A stretch of DNA of 64,000 bases from Tremella fuciformis (lineage: Eukaryota; Basidiomycota; Tremellomycetes; Tremellales; Tremellaceae). Position 1 is the first letter of the stretch. Each line of letters starts with the position of its first letter. Below the pieces are notes generated by a model. It made no database searches. It was not told the origin of the DNA and saw nothing but the letters and a program-made list of their open reading frames with translations. Location: NCBI GenBank assembly GCA_032768795.1, contig CP136495.1, positions 436,501-500,500 on the forward strand, read 5' to 3'. Positions 29,959-37,984 of this stretch are shown here, in pieces. The position numbers and the translations under genes are program-made.

Positions 29959-30393
29959 TGTCACGATGCTGCGCTCTCCCGTTGGCAGAGGCCCTCTCGC
30001 ACAATATCAGAGTCAAGAATAAAGGATAAAGGGGTAGAAACGAGGATGTCGAGGTAGGATCCTCGTCGGGGTTGGATCCTCGTCGAGGTTACAAGGTCGT
30101 CGAGGTAACAAGGTCGTCGAGGATACAGCGTGAGTGCGACTCAGCCACGCTGCGTGCCACGGAGAGAGTGAGATCGTCAATGGTGATCCATGAGACTCAA
30201 TCAGAGAGTGCTGAAGAACTACGACGGGCGCCCGGGGCATCCTATATGACTCTGCGCCTGCTTCCCGTCGTCGCGCGTTCATCCAACGTCTACTCCCTCG
30301 TCGAGGTTCTCCAGCCCGAGGTAGGTCACGTGTCGGCCACGTGAGAGGTGTCGGTCACGTGCGTAGGTTGTCGAGGGCGTGGCCGTCGTGACA
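29959..30393 (-). repeat. Gypsy-1 3' LTR
   Basis: 435 bp with termini TGTCACG...CGTGACA. The U3 part holds three CACGTG palindromes (30,327, 30,338, 30,356) and several CCTCGTCGAGG-type palindromes; a TATA-like CATATAGG lies about 30 nt before the predicted transcript start. Confidence 0.95.
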
Positions 30394-30407
30394 CTCTGCC
30401 CACCTTT
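30394..30407 (-). promoter_or_regulatory. Gypsy-1 polypurine tract
   Basis: AAAGGTGGGCAGAG on the minus strand directly before the 3' LTR; purine-rich, as expected for the plus-strand primer. Gypsy-2 has AGAGGGGGGCAGAG at the same place. Confidence 0.75.
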
Positions 30408-30739
30408 GAAGTCGAGCTCCTGCGAGACACGCGCTATCTCCATCCACTCCAGCCTTCATCCTCGTCCTCGTCCTCGTCCTCGTCGAGCACACCCGCATTG
30501 CCGATCCATGAGTCGAGATAGCAGTCGAATGACGTCGCTTGTAACGGGAGCGAAACTCTGGCGACAAGTCGTCGAGCGGTCGTCAAGGAAACGGAGAAAG
30601 GACTGCCAATCCGTCGTCGAGGTAGCCTCGTGTTGCTCGAGGGCGTCGCCATGTCGCGGGATGCTCGAAAACGACATAAACAGAGGGGGGAGAGGGCGTC
30701 AGCGCTCTCATCCCCACCATCAACCTCAACTCACGCCTT

Positions 30740-32333
30740 ATGCCCTGGCTACACCTCTCGAGGCCAAGGACACTCGACGCATCCACCTTTACCACAAGCT
30801 CGCCCCCTCCATCTCCCTACATCCTCTTCGACAGCAGTTCTCTAGACAACGCGCTGTCCTATCCTTCTTCTACAACCCCTACGGCAACTATAGACGAGGC
30901 ATCTTCTGACTCAGACGGGTCAGTAACACTCTGCACAGAAACCGATTCTCGATTTGAGACTGTCAGTGTCGACTCGATGTCCAACCCATCCTCATCTCGT
31001 GCCGGCACCGCCCAACCCGAAGGCACCCCCTTCCCATCCCCCACGCAAGCCGCCTCGACTGCCGACATCCCAACAGTCGACGAGGCTGTTCCACTCCCCG
31101 CCGTCGGAGCCATCCCACCGCCCGACGAACAAGCTGCGGAGCTACTCAGCGATGCGCCTGCCGCGGCTGTCCCACAGGAAGAGGGGGAGGAGGAGTTGGA
31201 TGTAGAGGCTGATGTGGACGAGCTAGCGCCCGACACTCCGGCATCGTCGAGCTTGTCCGAGGAGGAGATTTCTCCTAGCCGGCGATTTGACCCGCGTAAT
31301 GCCTCCGAGGAGGCATACTATGTGAAGAAAGGATGGGGACTGCCGGTCCCAGAGTCAGAGCCATTGGACCGTTCATTCTTTGGTGAGTAAAGTCTGCAAG
31401 CTTCGCCCAAACTGATCAGTAGGCTCCCACTACCCCGACCGAGGACAGCGGGGATACAACAGATCTCTGACATGGGCCCGGGTGAGTATTGTCAGCTACT
31501 TGGTATCCTCTGACATTCAGCAACAAGCGGGTTCACGGCTGATCCGGGTTCTAGAAGGGGATGAGCGATGTGAGGCGTGTGTCACCGACGACCTCCCGTG
31601 TCGCATCGTCGAGGAAGGCAAGAAAGTGAAGTGCCTAACGTGCGGCACCCTGGCCTGCTCGTTCGGCACGGTAACTCCTGGCCCCTCTTCATCGGCACGG
31701 CGCCGTCAGGTGTCCTTCGCTCGCGGCACGTCTCCCTCGCCCGTCACCCCAGGCATCCGACGTTCCGGCAGGCTCGCCGCAGGTCGCTCCACCTCGACGA
31801 CCTTGGCCGCCGGCCTCGCCAACATCGACCTAGCGGGCACGGTCAAGGCTTCTGGGAAGAAAGGGAAGGGAAAGGGAAGGGAGAGACGTCGGGCTCGCTC
31901 TTCGTCCTCGCCCATCTCGTCACCGTTGGGACACAAGAGACTCCGCTCAGGGCATCCTACCTCGACGAGTAGACTGAGCCCGCTCCCTCCCCCTGCTCCG
32001 GAACCGATGGGCGACGCTGGCACGGGTTGGCTAGGGGATGGCGGACTCGATCCTGTACCTCAAGCCGGACCGTCAAGGACTTCTCACTGGTCTCCACCCC
32101 CACCCATGATGCAGCTACCGCCGCCAACACCACCACCACCCGCTCCAATGACCTCGACCTCTGCCCCAGACCGCCGGTGGCAAGAGTTATTTCAATTGAG
32201 TCACTTCGCTCGCCGAGAGACTCAAGCACCGATGCGTACCTACTTTATCTCACGGGCGCGAGACATCGCAGGTGACTTGGGTGTTAACTTCGACGAGTTG
32301 ACACTTGGGGAGTTTCTCGAGGGAACATCTTGA
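30740..32333 (+). CDS. Antisense accessory gene of gypsy-1 (cysteine-motif protein), three exons
   Basis: Exons 30,740-31,382, 31,420-31,481 and 31,521-32,333 (introns 37 and 39 nt, GTGAGT...CTGATCAG and GTGAGT...CTGACATTCAG) give 505 codons in one frame. A TATA-like CATAAA lies 65 nt before the ATG. The N-terminus is Ser/Pro/acidic and probably disordered. Then come LDRSFFG, exon 2 (..YPDRGQRGYNRSLTWA), and a cysteine block RCEACVTDDLPCR plus KVKCLTCGT, spaced C-x2-C-x6-C-x10-C-x2-C, followed by a basic, Pro-rich stretch and a C-terminal helix (ARDIAGDLGVNFDEL). Gypsy-2 has the same gene with matching intron positions around exon 2, so it is conserved. It converges on pol, whose stop is 120 bp away. 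Function unknown; metal binding is inference. Confidence 0.75.
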
Positions 32334-32453
32334 CCGTAGCTTGTCTTGTCTTTGACTTCTTGCTTCTTGCTTCTTGCCGTCTTGACTCTTGTGCCTTGCC
32401 GCATGTATGTTTCTCACCGCTCACTGCTTCTCAGCCTATGCTCTGTAGCTACT

Positions 32454-35400
32454 TCACTTAGGCCTGGTTGCTGCTTGGCCCCCTGGTTTCTCCGGGTTCT
32501 CCTTGTGGAACTTCTCAATGCTCGCCCAGGCTCCATCAATATTCCCTGCTGGTTCCCATGTCGTCGCCTCATCCGTCCCCTCATACCCAAGCCACTCCAC
32601 CTTGTACTCCAATCGTCCTCTCCTTTTCCTCGAGTCGATGATCCTCTTCACCTCGAATGATTCCCCTTCCTCGTCGACTTCCACAGGCCCTGGCGGATCG
32701 TATGTTTGTCCTGGGAGCGTCGGAGGCTCGAATACCTTGAGTCGGTCCACCGAAAAGACTGGATTGACCTTCATCGTGTCGGGCAGCTCAAGCTTGTACG
32801 CGCTGCCCGCCTTTGCGATGATTCTATAGGGTCCACACCATTTCAAGTCGAGCTTCTTCGAAGGTCGTCGAGTTTGTATGTTCTCCATCGACAGCATCAC
32901 TTGGTCCCCTACCTTCATCTCGGGGGCCTCCTGATGCTTGGCGTTGTACCCTCTTGCATATGCCTCATTGGCGAGCTCGATGTTCTTCTTGCACAAGGCG
33001 TGCACCTCCTCGAGCGAGGCAAATTTCTCGACGACTGATGGGATCTCTCGAGCTTCTCCCTCGACGACGATGGATTCTGCCCACCTTGGGGCGTAGCCGA
33101 AGTTTGCTTCAAACGGCGTCATCATGATTGCCGAATGCATTGAGTTGTTGTACGCGAACGCCGCCCGCTGGAGAAGGGTAGCCCAGTTGTCCTGCTTGTA
33201 GTCGCAGAAGATCCTCAGGTATTGCTCGAGGGCTTGATTTGTCCTCTCTGTCTGCCCATCCGTCTGAGGGTGGAAGGCCGTCGAAAGGCTGACCTTGATG
33301 CCGAGGGTGCTGCACATTGCACCCCAAAGCTTGCTGGTGAACTTGCTTCCTCTATCCGAAATGATGCTCGTGGGTAGCCCATGCTGCGCTACCACATTGT
33401 CGAGGACAAGGTCGACCAAGCCTGCCGTGTTGAGCCGAGTTGTCGTAGGGATGAAGATAGCCCATTTGGTGAGCCGGTCGACGACGACAAGGATCGAGTT
33501 GAAGCCCGAGCTGGCGGGAAGCTCCTCGATGAAGTCCATGGATATCGAGGACCATGGCCTGTCAGCAATCTCCAGGCTGTGTAACAGTCCATGGGGACGC
33601 TGACGCACCGGTTTGCACCGCTGACACACTGCACACCCTCTCACATACTTCTCCACATCCCGTCTTAGTCCCAACCAACAGTACTCCCTCCTAACCAGCT
33701 CCAGCATCTTCGCAACTCCAGGATGTCCAGCCAATTGCCCCTCGTGGTGATCTCGCATGACCTTTACTCTTGCCTGTTTGATGTCCGGGATGTAGAGTCG
33801 CCCGTTGATCCTGAGTAGGCCATCCTCGTCGAACTTGATCTTGCTTGCCTCGTCGAGGCCCAGTCTTTTTGCCAGTGACCATGCCCTTGGGTTCTCCTCC
33901 TTCGTAATCCTCTTCTCCTCTCTTAGCTCCCCAAGCTCCTCCAATGTATCCTTCAAGTCCTCATCTCCGCCCTGCCCTTCCTTCAATTCTCCTCGAGACA
34001 GTCCCCTCAATTCTCCTTCCTCGTCTTCTCCTTCTTCTTCGTCTTCTCCTCCTTCTTCGTCTTCCACCAACGCTCGCAACATGTAGCCCAGACTGGATGT
34101 GACCGTACTCTCCTCGTCGAAGCTTGGCAGGGCTTGAACTAGCTCTGGTTCTGCGTCCTTGCCCTGTGGGATGTAATCGGCCCTCCTCGATAATGCATCC
34201 GGGTAGGCTGCCTTGGTTCCTGGTCGATAGACGATCTTGTATGAGAAGCCAGCCAGGGTATCCACCCATCTCGCAACTCGAGGGCTGAGTTTCTGTGGCT
34301 CCATCCAGTATGTGAGGTTGAGATGGTCGGTCAAGATCGTCGAGGTAACCTGCAGAAGGAGGTGTCGACGCCGCTTAAAGGCCATAACGATCGCGAGGAA
34401 CTCTTTCTCCGTGGTGGTGTAGTTGAGCTCCGCTCCTGAGAAGGCTCCCGACTCGACAGCAACAGGGTGTTCTTGTCCTGTCGAGGAGTTCACCTGCGAG
34501 ATGATGAACCCCCATCCATAGACCGAGGCGTCTGTCTGGATGATAGTCTCGAACGTCGGGTTGAAGTGAGCGATCACTGGTGCTTCGCTCATTCGCCTCT
34601 TGATCTCCTCGAACGCCCACTGCTGTCCATCTCCCCAATGGAAGTCGATATCCTTCCTTGTGAGGTGCGAGAGAGGCCCAGCGAGCTTGGAGAATTGCGG
34701 TACGAAGCGTCGGTAATAGCTCGCAAGACCGAGGAACCGTCGAGTTTCGTGTAGGTTTCGAGGGGTAGGGAAATTGCGAACACCCTCGACATACCCACTG
34801 TCAGCCTCGACGCCCTCGTGCGAGATGATGAAGCCCAAGAACTTCACCTTAGTCTGCTCGAACTCCGACTTAGACGCCTTCACAAACAGTCCAGCCTTCC
34901 GCAACGCCTCCAGCACCGCCTTAGTCAATCTCCTAAGTTCCTCGAGGTTCTCCGCATGGATGAGAATGTCGTCGATGTAGATGATGACCCCTTTTCCCAG
35001 GAATTCGTGCAGGACTTCGTTCAAGAAGTGTTGGAACACGCTCGGCGCGTTCCGAAGTCCGTCTCGCACCACCAGTGACTCGAACATTCCTCGAGGGGTA
35101 CGGAATGCTGTGAACTTCTCATGTCCAGGAGCCATCCGGAGCAGCTGGTATGCTCCCGGCAAGTCGAGCTTCGTGTAGTATCTCGACTTGGCTAGGTCGT
35201 CGGTCACTTGGGATATCAGGGGTAGCGGATACGCGTCTGGCACCGTCATCTCGTTGAGCTTGCGATAGTCGACAACCATTCTCAGTTCTCCTTGGGCCTT
35301 CTTTGGTACGAAGAAGCTTGGTGACCCATAGGGCGAGTTCGAGGGTCGAATCCTTCCAGCCTTTCTCTCTCGATCCAGCAACTTGTCGAGCGCATCCATC

Positions 35401-36536
35401 TGATCTGGGTTCAGGCTGTACAGCGGGGCCACTCGTAGGTCGGCTCCAGGTTTAAGCGTGATGCGTAGGTCGTATTCTCTACTTGGAGCAAGCGTCTCTA
35501 CCCCTCGTCGAGGATGGAAGACCTCGAGGTATTCGTGATATCGCTCCGGGACAAGATGTTGCACGGCTGCTTCCTCTTCTGGGCTGAGTTCGTACTCGTC
35601 ATAGTCGGGTAGGACGTCGATATATGCCTCCTTCTCGCTCAACTCCTCGGTCACTGTGCCGCATAGCTCGACTGTATTTCCCTGGTTCTGCTCCCATCGG
35701 TTGAATGGGAGCTCAATGCTGTTCGCCTTCGATCGCCTGCTCCTTCGTCTACCTTGTCGCCTTTCCGCCTTGGTCTCCAATGTTCCTGATAGTCGAGAGA
35801 CCTCGTCGAGGTTCTGTGGTCCGTTCTCCTGGTTCGTCTCTTTCCCGCCTGTCCTCTTCCTTGTCGCCTTCTTCCTTCCAGCATCCAATATCACACCGTT
35901 CTCCTTCATCCAGTCATATCCCAACACCACGTCCGCTCCTGCCAATGTTGTCACACCTAACTCTTCCCTTCCTTCACCGCCTAGGACTTTTACTGTTCCC
36001 GTCACTCCCTTTTCTATTTGTCCTGCTGAGCTTGGTTTGCCGTCAAAGAGGAGGAGTTGCCGGGGTCGAGGGAGTGGGTAACAGGGGATGTGATGCCGTT
36101 CAACGAACACAGAGTCGACGAAGTTACCAGTGGCCCCGGTGTCGAGCAGCACCTTCACCCCGTCGACTTGATTGACGCTTCCTGACACGACAGCCTGCTC
36201 TCTGCCTAAACAGCAAACCTCACCACGAATGCATGCCTCCTCATCACTAGCTATTCCGTCCGTGGCAACCAGTGCCTTCTCATCTTTCGCTTCTTCGTCG
36301 AGGTTCGGGATTAAAGGTGATTGTGATACAGGGGGGTTGGGAGGTGAATGGGGAGGGGAGGTGGCCGAGAGGATGTCTTGATGGGGCCGCTGGACCTCTC
36401 GTATGTTCTCAGCGTCCCTCAAGCTTTTGGGTCCTCCTGCTTGACGATAGGTCGGCCGGGTGCAGGGCTGCCTCGAGGAACGGGAGGTCGTTGCCCGGGA
36501 ACACAGGCGTTGGCGAAATGACCGACTCCGCCGCAT
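32454..36536 (-). CDS. pol: Gypsy-1 Pol: protease, reverse transcriptase, RNase H, integrase, chromodomain
   Basis: 1,360-codon open frame overlapping gag by 118 nt in the -1 frame; the protein probably begins at the frameshift near 36,428. Protease LLDTGATG (about residue 131); RT with VDYRKLNEM and YIDDILIH (about 519); RNase H with QTDASVYGWG (about 667), TTTEKEFLA and TDHLNL; integrase with HHCC (H..H...CAVCQRC), SMDFIEEL, SDRGSKF and GQTERTNQ; GPY/F-like linker; and a C-terminal chromodomain (YKVEWLGYEGTDEATTWEP). All catalytic residues are present and there are no stops, so the element may be active. Confidence 0.95.
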   Translation of the reverse strand: MRRSRSFRQRLCSRATTSRSSRQPCTRPTYRQAGGPKSLRDAENIREVQRPHQDILSATSPPHSPPNPPVSQSPLIPNLDEEAKDEKALVATDGIASDEEACIRGEVCCLGREQAVVSGSVNQVDGVKVLLDTGATGNFVDSVFVERHHIPCYPLPRPRQLLLFDGKPSSAGQIEKGVTGTVKVLGGEGREELGVTTLAGADVVLGYDWMKENGVILDAGRKKATRKRTGGKETNQENGPQNLDEVSRLSGTLETKAERRQGRRRSRRSKANSIELPFNRWEQNQGNTVELCGTVTEELSEKEAYIDVLPDYDEYELSPEEEAAVQHLVPERYHEYLEVFHPRRGVETLAPSREYDLRITLKPGADLRVAPLYSLNPDQMDALDKLLDRERKAGRIRPSNSPYGSPSFFVPKKAQGELRMVVDYRKLNEMTVPDAYPLPLISQVTDDLAKSRYYTKLDLPGAYQLLRMAPGHEKFTAFRTPRGMFESLVVRDGLRNAPSVFQHFLNEVLHEFLGKGVIIYIDDILIHAENLEELRRLTKAVLEALRKAGLFVKASKSEFEQTKVKFLGFIISHEGVEADSGYVEGVRNFPTPRNLHETRRFLGLASYYRRFVPQFSKLAGPLSHLTRKDIDFHWGDGQQWAFEEIKRRMSEAPVIAHFNPTFETIIQTDASVYGWGFIISQVNSSTGQEHPVAVESGAFSGAELNYTTTEKEFLAIVMAFKRRRHLLLQVTSTILTDHLNLTYWMEPQKLSPRVARWVDTLAGFSYKIVYRPGTKAAYPDALSRRADYIPQGKDAEPELVQALPSFDEESTVTSSLGYMLRALVEDEEGGEDEEEGEDEEGELRGLSRGELKEGQGGDEDLKDTLEELGELREEKRITKEENPRAWSLAKRLGLDEASKIKFDEDGLLRINGRLYIPDIKQARVKVMRDHHEGQLAGHPGVAKMLELVRREYCWLGLRRDVEKYVRGCAVCQRCKPVRQRPHGLLHSLEIADRPWSSISMDFIEELPASSGFNSILVVVDRLTKWAIFIPTTTRLNTAGLVDLVLDNVVAQHGLPTSIISDRGSKFTSKLWGAMCSTLGIKVSLSTAFHPQTDGQTERTNQALEQYLRIFCDYKQDNWATLLQRAAFAYNNSMHSAIMMTPFEANFGYAPRWAESIVVEGEAREIPSVVEKFASLEEVHALCKKNIELANEAYARGYNAKHQEAPEMKVGDQVMLSMENIQTRRPSKKLDLKWCGPYRIIAKAGSAYKLELPDTMKVNPVFSVDRLKVFEPPTLPGQTYDPPGPVEVDEEGESFEVKRIIDSRKRRGRLEYKVEWLGYEGTDEATTWEPAGNIDGAWASIEKFHKENPEKPGGQAATRPK

Positions 36537-37498
36537 CGGAAACAGAGGCGCTGCTCGTTCCTCCTCTGACGTTCGGCAGGGTCGAGACCTCCAGGAGGCG
36601 TTGACCTGAAACCAGGCGGGCCACTAGGGGCTGGCGATGGACGCGTCGACGGGATCGGCGGGAGAGGTCGGTAGGTCGACGAGGCAGGGATAGCAGCTTG
36701 CTGCTGGGTAGTCGGGGCTGGTCGTCGTCGAGCTTCTTCGTACCGCTTGACCTCTGCCTTCTTCTCAGCCTCCCTTGCTCTGAGCCTGTTGTCCAACTTG
36801 ATGACATAGGACTGAAGCTCTCCGAAGGTCTCCAGCTCCACTGTGGTCCGAGCAACCTCGTCTCGAAGATTGTCTGAGAGGCCCTCGAGCGCCCTAGCTC
36901 TAGCTTGCTCGTTGGCTTCCCATCCCAAGACCGCCAGGTACTCCCTAAGCTTCGCGAAGTACTCTGCCGCTGATCCGGTCTGCTTCAAGTCGAAGTATCG
37001 CCTCTGAGCGGTCCCCTTGATGTCGGGGTCTCCGAAGTTGTCCCTCAAGTATTTCGACAGCCTCTGGAAGCTACTGATCTTCTCGTCGAGCTCGTCTCCC
37101 GACGCGAGAGGTTGGATAGCGTCCTGAACGAATCCTCTGAGAAAGGAGATGGCGTAAATGACCTTGGACTCCTCTGTGAACTTCGAAGGCTGTAGCCGAA
37201 AGACGATGTTACATTGCATGAGGAATCCTTCGAGTTTCTCCGGCTTTGAGCCATCGAAAGTGTCGGGCGGGTTGGCCTTTGGCTCGCTCGATGATGCGTT
37301 GGTCGAGGGAGCGGGGGAGTTGGCTCGTCGAGCCTCGATGGCAACGAGCTGTTGCAGGATCTGAGCGAGGGAAGCCTGATCCGCCATGTTGTTGGGTGTG
37401 CTAGACCGGCTAGCAGGAGGAAGACGAAGGGACTGTGGTAAAGCTTGGTGCTCGTGGTTCGGGTTGAGTGATGTCGAACGTCGAGTCTCGATGGGCAT
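36419..37498 (-). CDS. gag: Gypsy-1 Gag
   Basis: 359 codons from the ATG at 37,498 (MPIETRRST), chosen because gypsy-2 Gag starts with the matching MAPSTRRTT; an inner ATG at 37,387 is the alternative. The central part carries the retrotransposon gag capsid region (NPPDTFDGSKPEKLEGF, later GDPDIKGTAQRRYF), then a basic linker and one CCHC knuckle, CFRCGGVGHFANAC. It forms the particle and packages element RNA. It ends three codons after a slippery CCCAAAA that leads into pol. Confidence 0.93.
   Translation of the reverse strand: MPIETRRSTSLNPNHEHQALPQSLRLPPASRSSTPNNMADQASLAQILQQLVAIEARRANSPAPSTNASSSEPKANPPDTFDGSKPEKLEGFLMQCNIVFRLQPSKFTEESKVIYAISFLRGFVQDAIQPLASGDELDEKISSFQRLSKYLRDNFGDPDIKGTAQRRYFDLKQTGSAAEYFAKLREYLAVLGWEANEQARARALEGLSDNLRDEVARTTVELETFGELQSYVIKLDNRLRAREAEKKAEVKRYEEARRRPAPTTQQQAAIPASSTYRPLPPIPSTRPSPAPSGPPGFRSTPPGGLDPAERQRRNEQRLCFRCGGVGHFANACVPGQRPPVPRGSPAPGRPIVKQEDPKA
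36425..36431 (-). promoter_or_regulatory. Probable -1 ribosomal frameshift site, gypsy-1 gag-pol
   Basis: Heptamer CCCAAAA, in the gag frame C CCA AAA, fits X XXY YYZ. Slipping there leads into SLRDAEN of the pol frame. Gypsy-2 has GGGGGAA at the same place (53,939-53,945), followed by the related AAGCCTGAGGGG. Confidence 0.6.
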
Positions 37499-37533
37499 AT
37501 GCCCCGGGTGTGCGTGGTTGTGCGAAGAGGTAA

Positions 37534-37547
37534 CAGCACTCTCTGAT
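37534..37547 (-). promoter_or_regulatory. Gypsy-1 self-priming site (PBS)
   Basis: 14 nt, two bases inside the 5' LTR, exactly complementary to nt 37,804-37,791 of that LTR when both are read on the element strand. A TATA-like CATATAGG sits 30 nt upstream of 37,804, so the complementary segment would be the 5' end of the mRNA, the arrangement known from Tf1. No match to the 3' end of the iMet tRNA in this window. Confidence 0.7.
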
Positions 37548-37549
37548 AC

Positions 37550-37984
37550 TGTCACGATGCTGCGCTCTCCCGTTGGCAGAGGCCCTCTCGCACAATATCA
37601 GAGTCAAGAATAAAGGATAAAGGGGTAGAAACGAGGATGTCGAGGTAGGATCCTCGTCGGGGTTGGATCCTCGTCGAGGTTACAAGGTCGTCGAGGTAAC
37701 AAGGTCGTCGAGGATACAGCGTGAGTGCGACTCAGCCACGCTGCGTGCCACGGAGAGAGTGAGATCGTCAATGGTGATCCATGAGACTCAATCAGAGAGT
37801 GCTGAAGAACTACGACGGGCGCCCGGGGCATCCTATATGACTCTGCGCCTGCTTCCCGTCGTCGCGCGTTCATCCAACGTCTACTCCCTCGTCGAGGTTC
37901 TCCAGCCCGAGGTAGGTCACGTGTCGGCCACGTGAGAGGTGTCGGTCACGTGCGTAGGTTGTCGAGGGCGTGGCCGTCGTGACA
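37550..37984 (-). repeat. Gypsy-1 5' LTR
   Basis: 435 bp, matching the 3' LTR by eye. U3 (CACGTG cluster, CCTCGWCGAGG palindromes), TATA-like element at about 37,832-37,838, predicted R start near 37,804. Confidence 0.95.

Larger units (their letters stand above)
29959..37984 (-). mobile_element. Gypsy-1: full-length Ty3/gypsy chromovirus with antisense gene
   Basis: 8,026 bp, flanked by the 5-bp duplication CTCTG (29,954-29,958 and 37,985-37,989), inserted in the RNase H region of LINE D. The two 435-bp LTRs look identical by eye, so the insertion is recent. Order on the minus strand: 5' LTR, primer site, gag, pol, then a plus-strand multi-exon gene, polypurine tract, 3' LTR. The chromodomain at the Pol C-terminus identifies a chromovirus. 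Confidence 0.95.

Noticed and set aside
31560..31680. Zn2Cys6 fungal transcription factor in the gypsy antisense gene
   Set aside because: The spacing is C-x2-C-x6-C-x10/11-C-x2-C with five conserved cysteines, not the six-cysteine binuclear cluster.
37530..37550. Initiator-tRNA primer binding site for gypsy-1
   Set aside because: The segment starts GTATCAGAG, like the plant iMet PBS, but the iMet gene in this window ends ...GGAGACGTTA and does not match. The LTR self-complementarity fits better.
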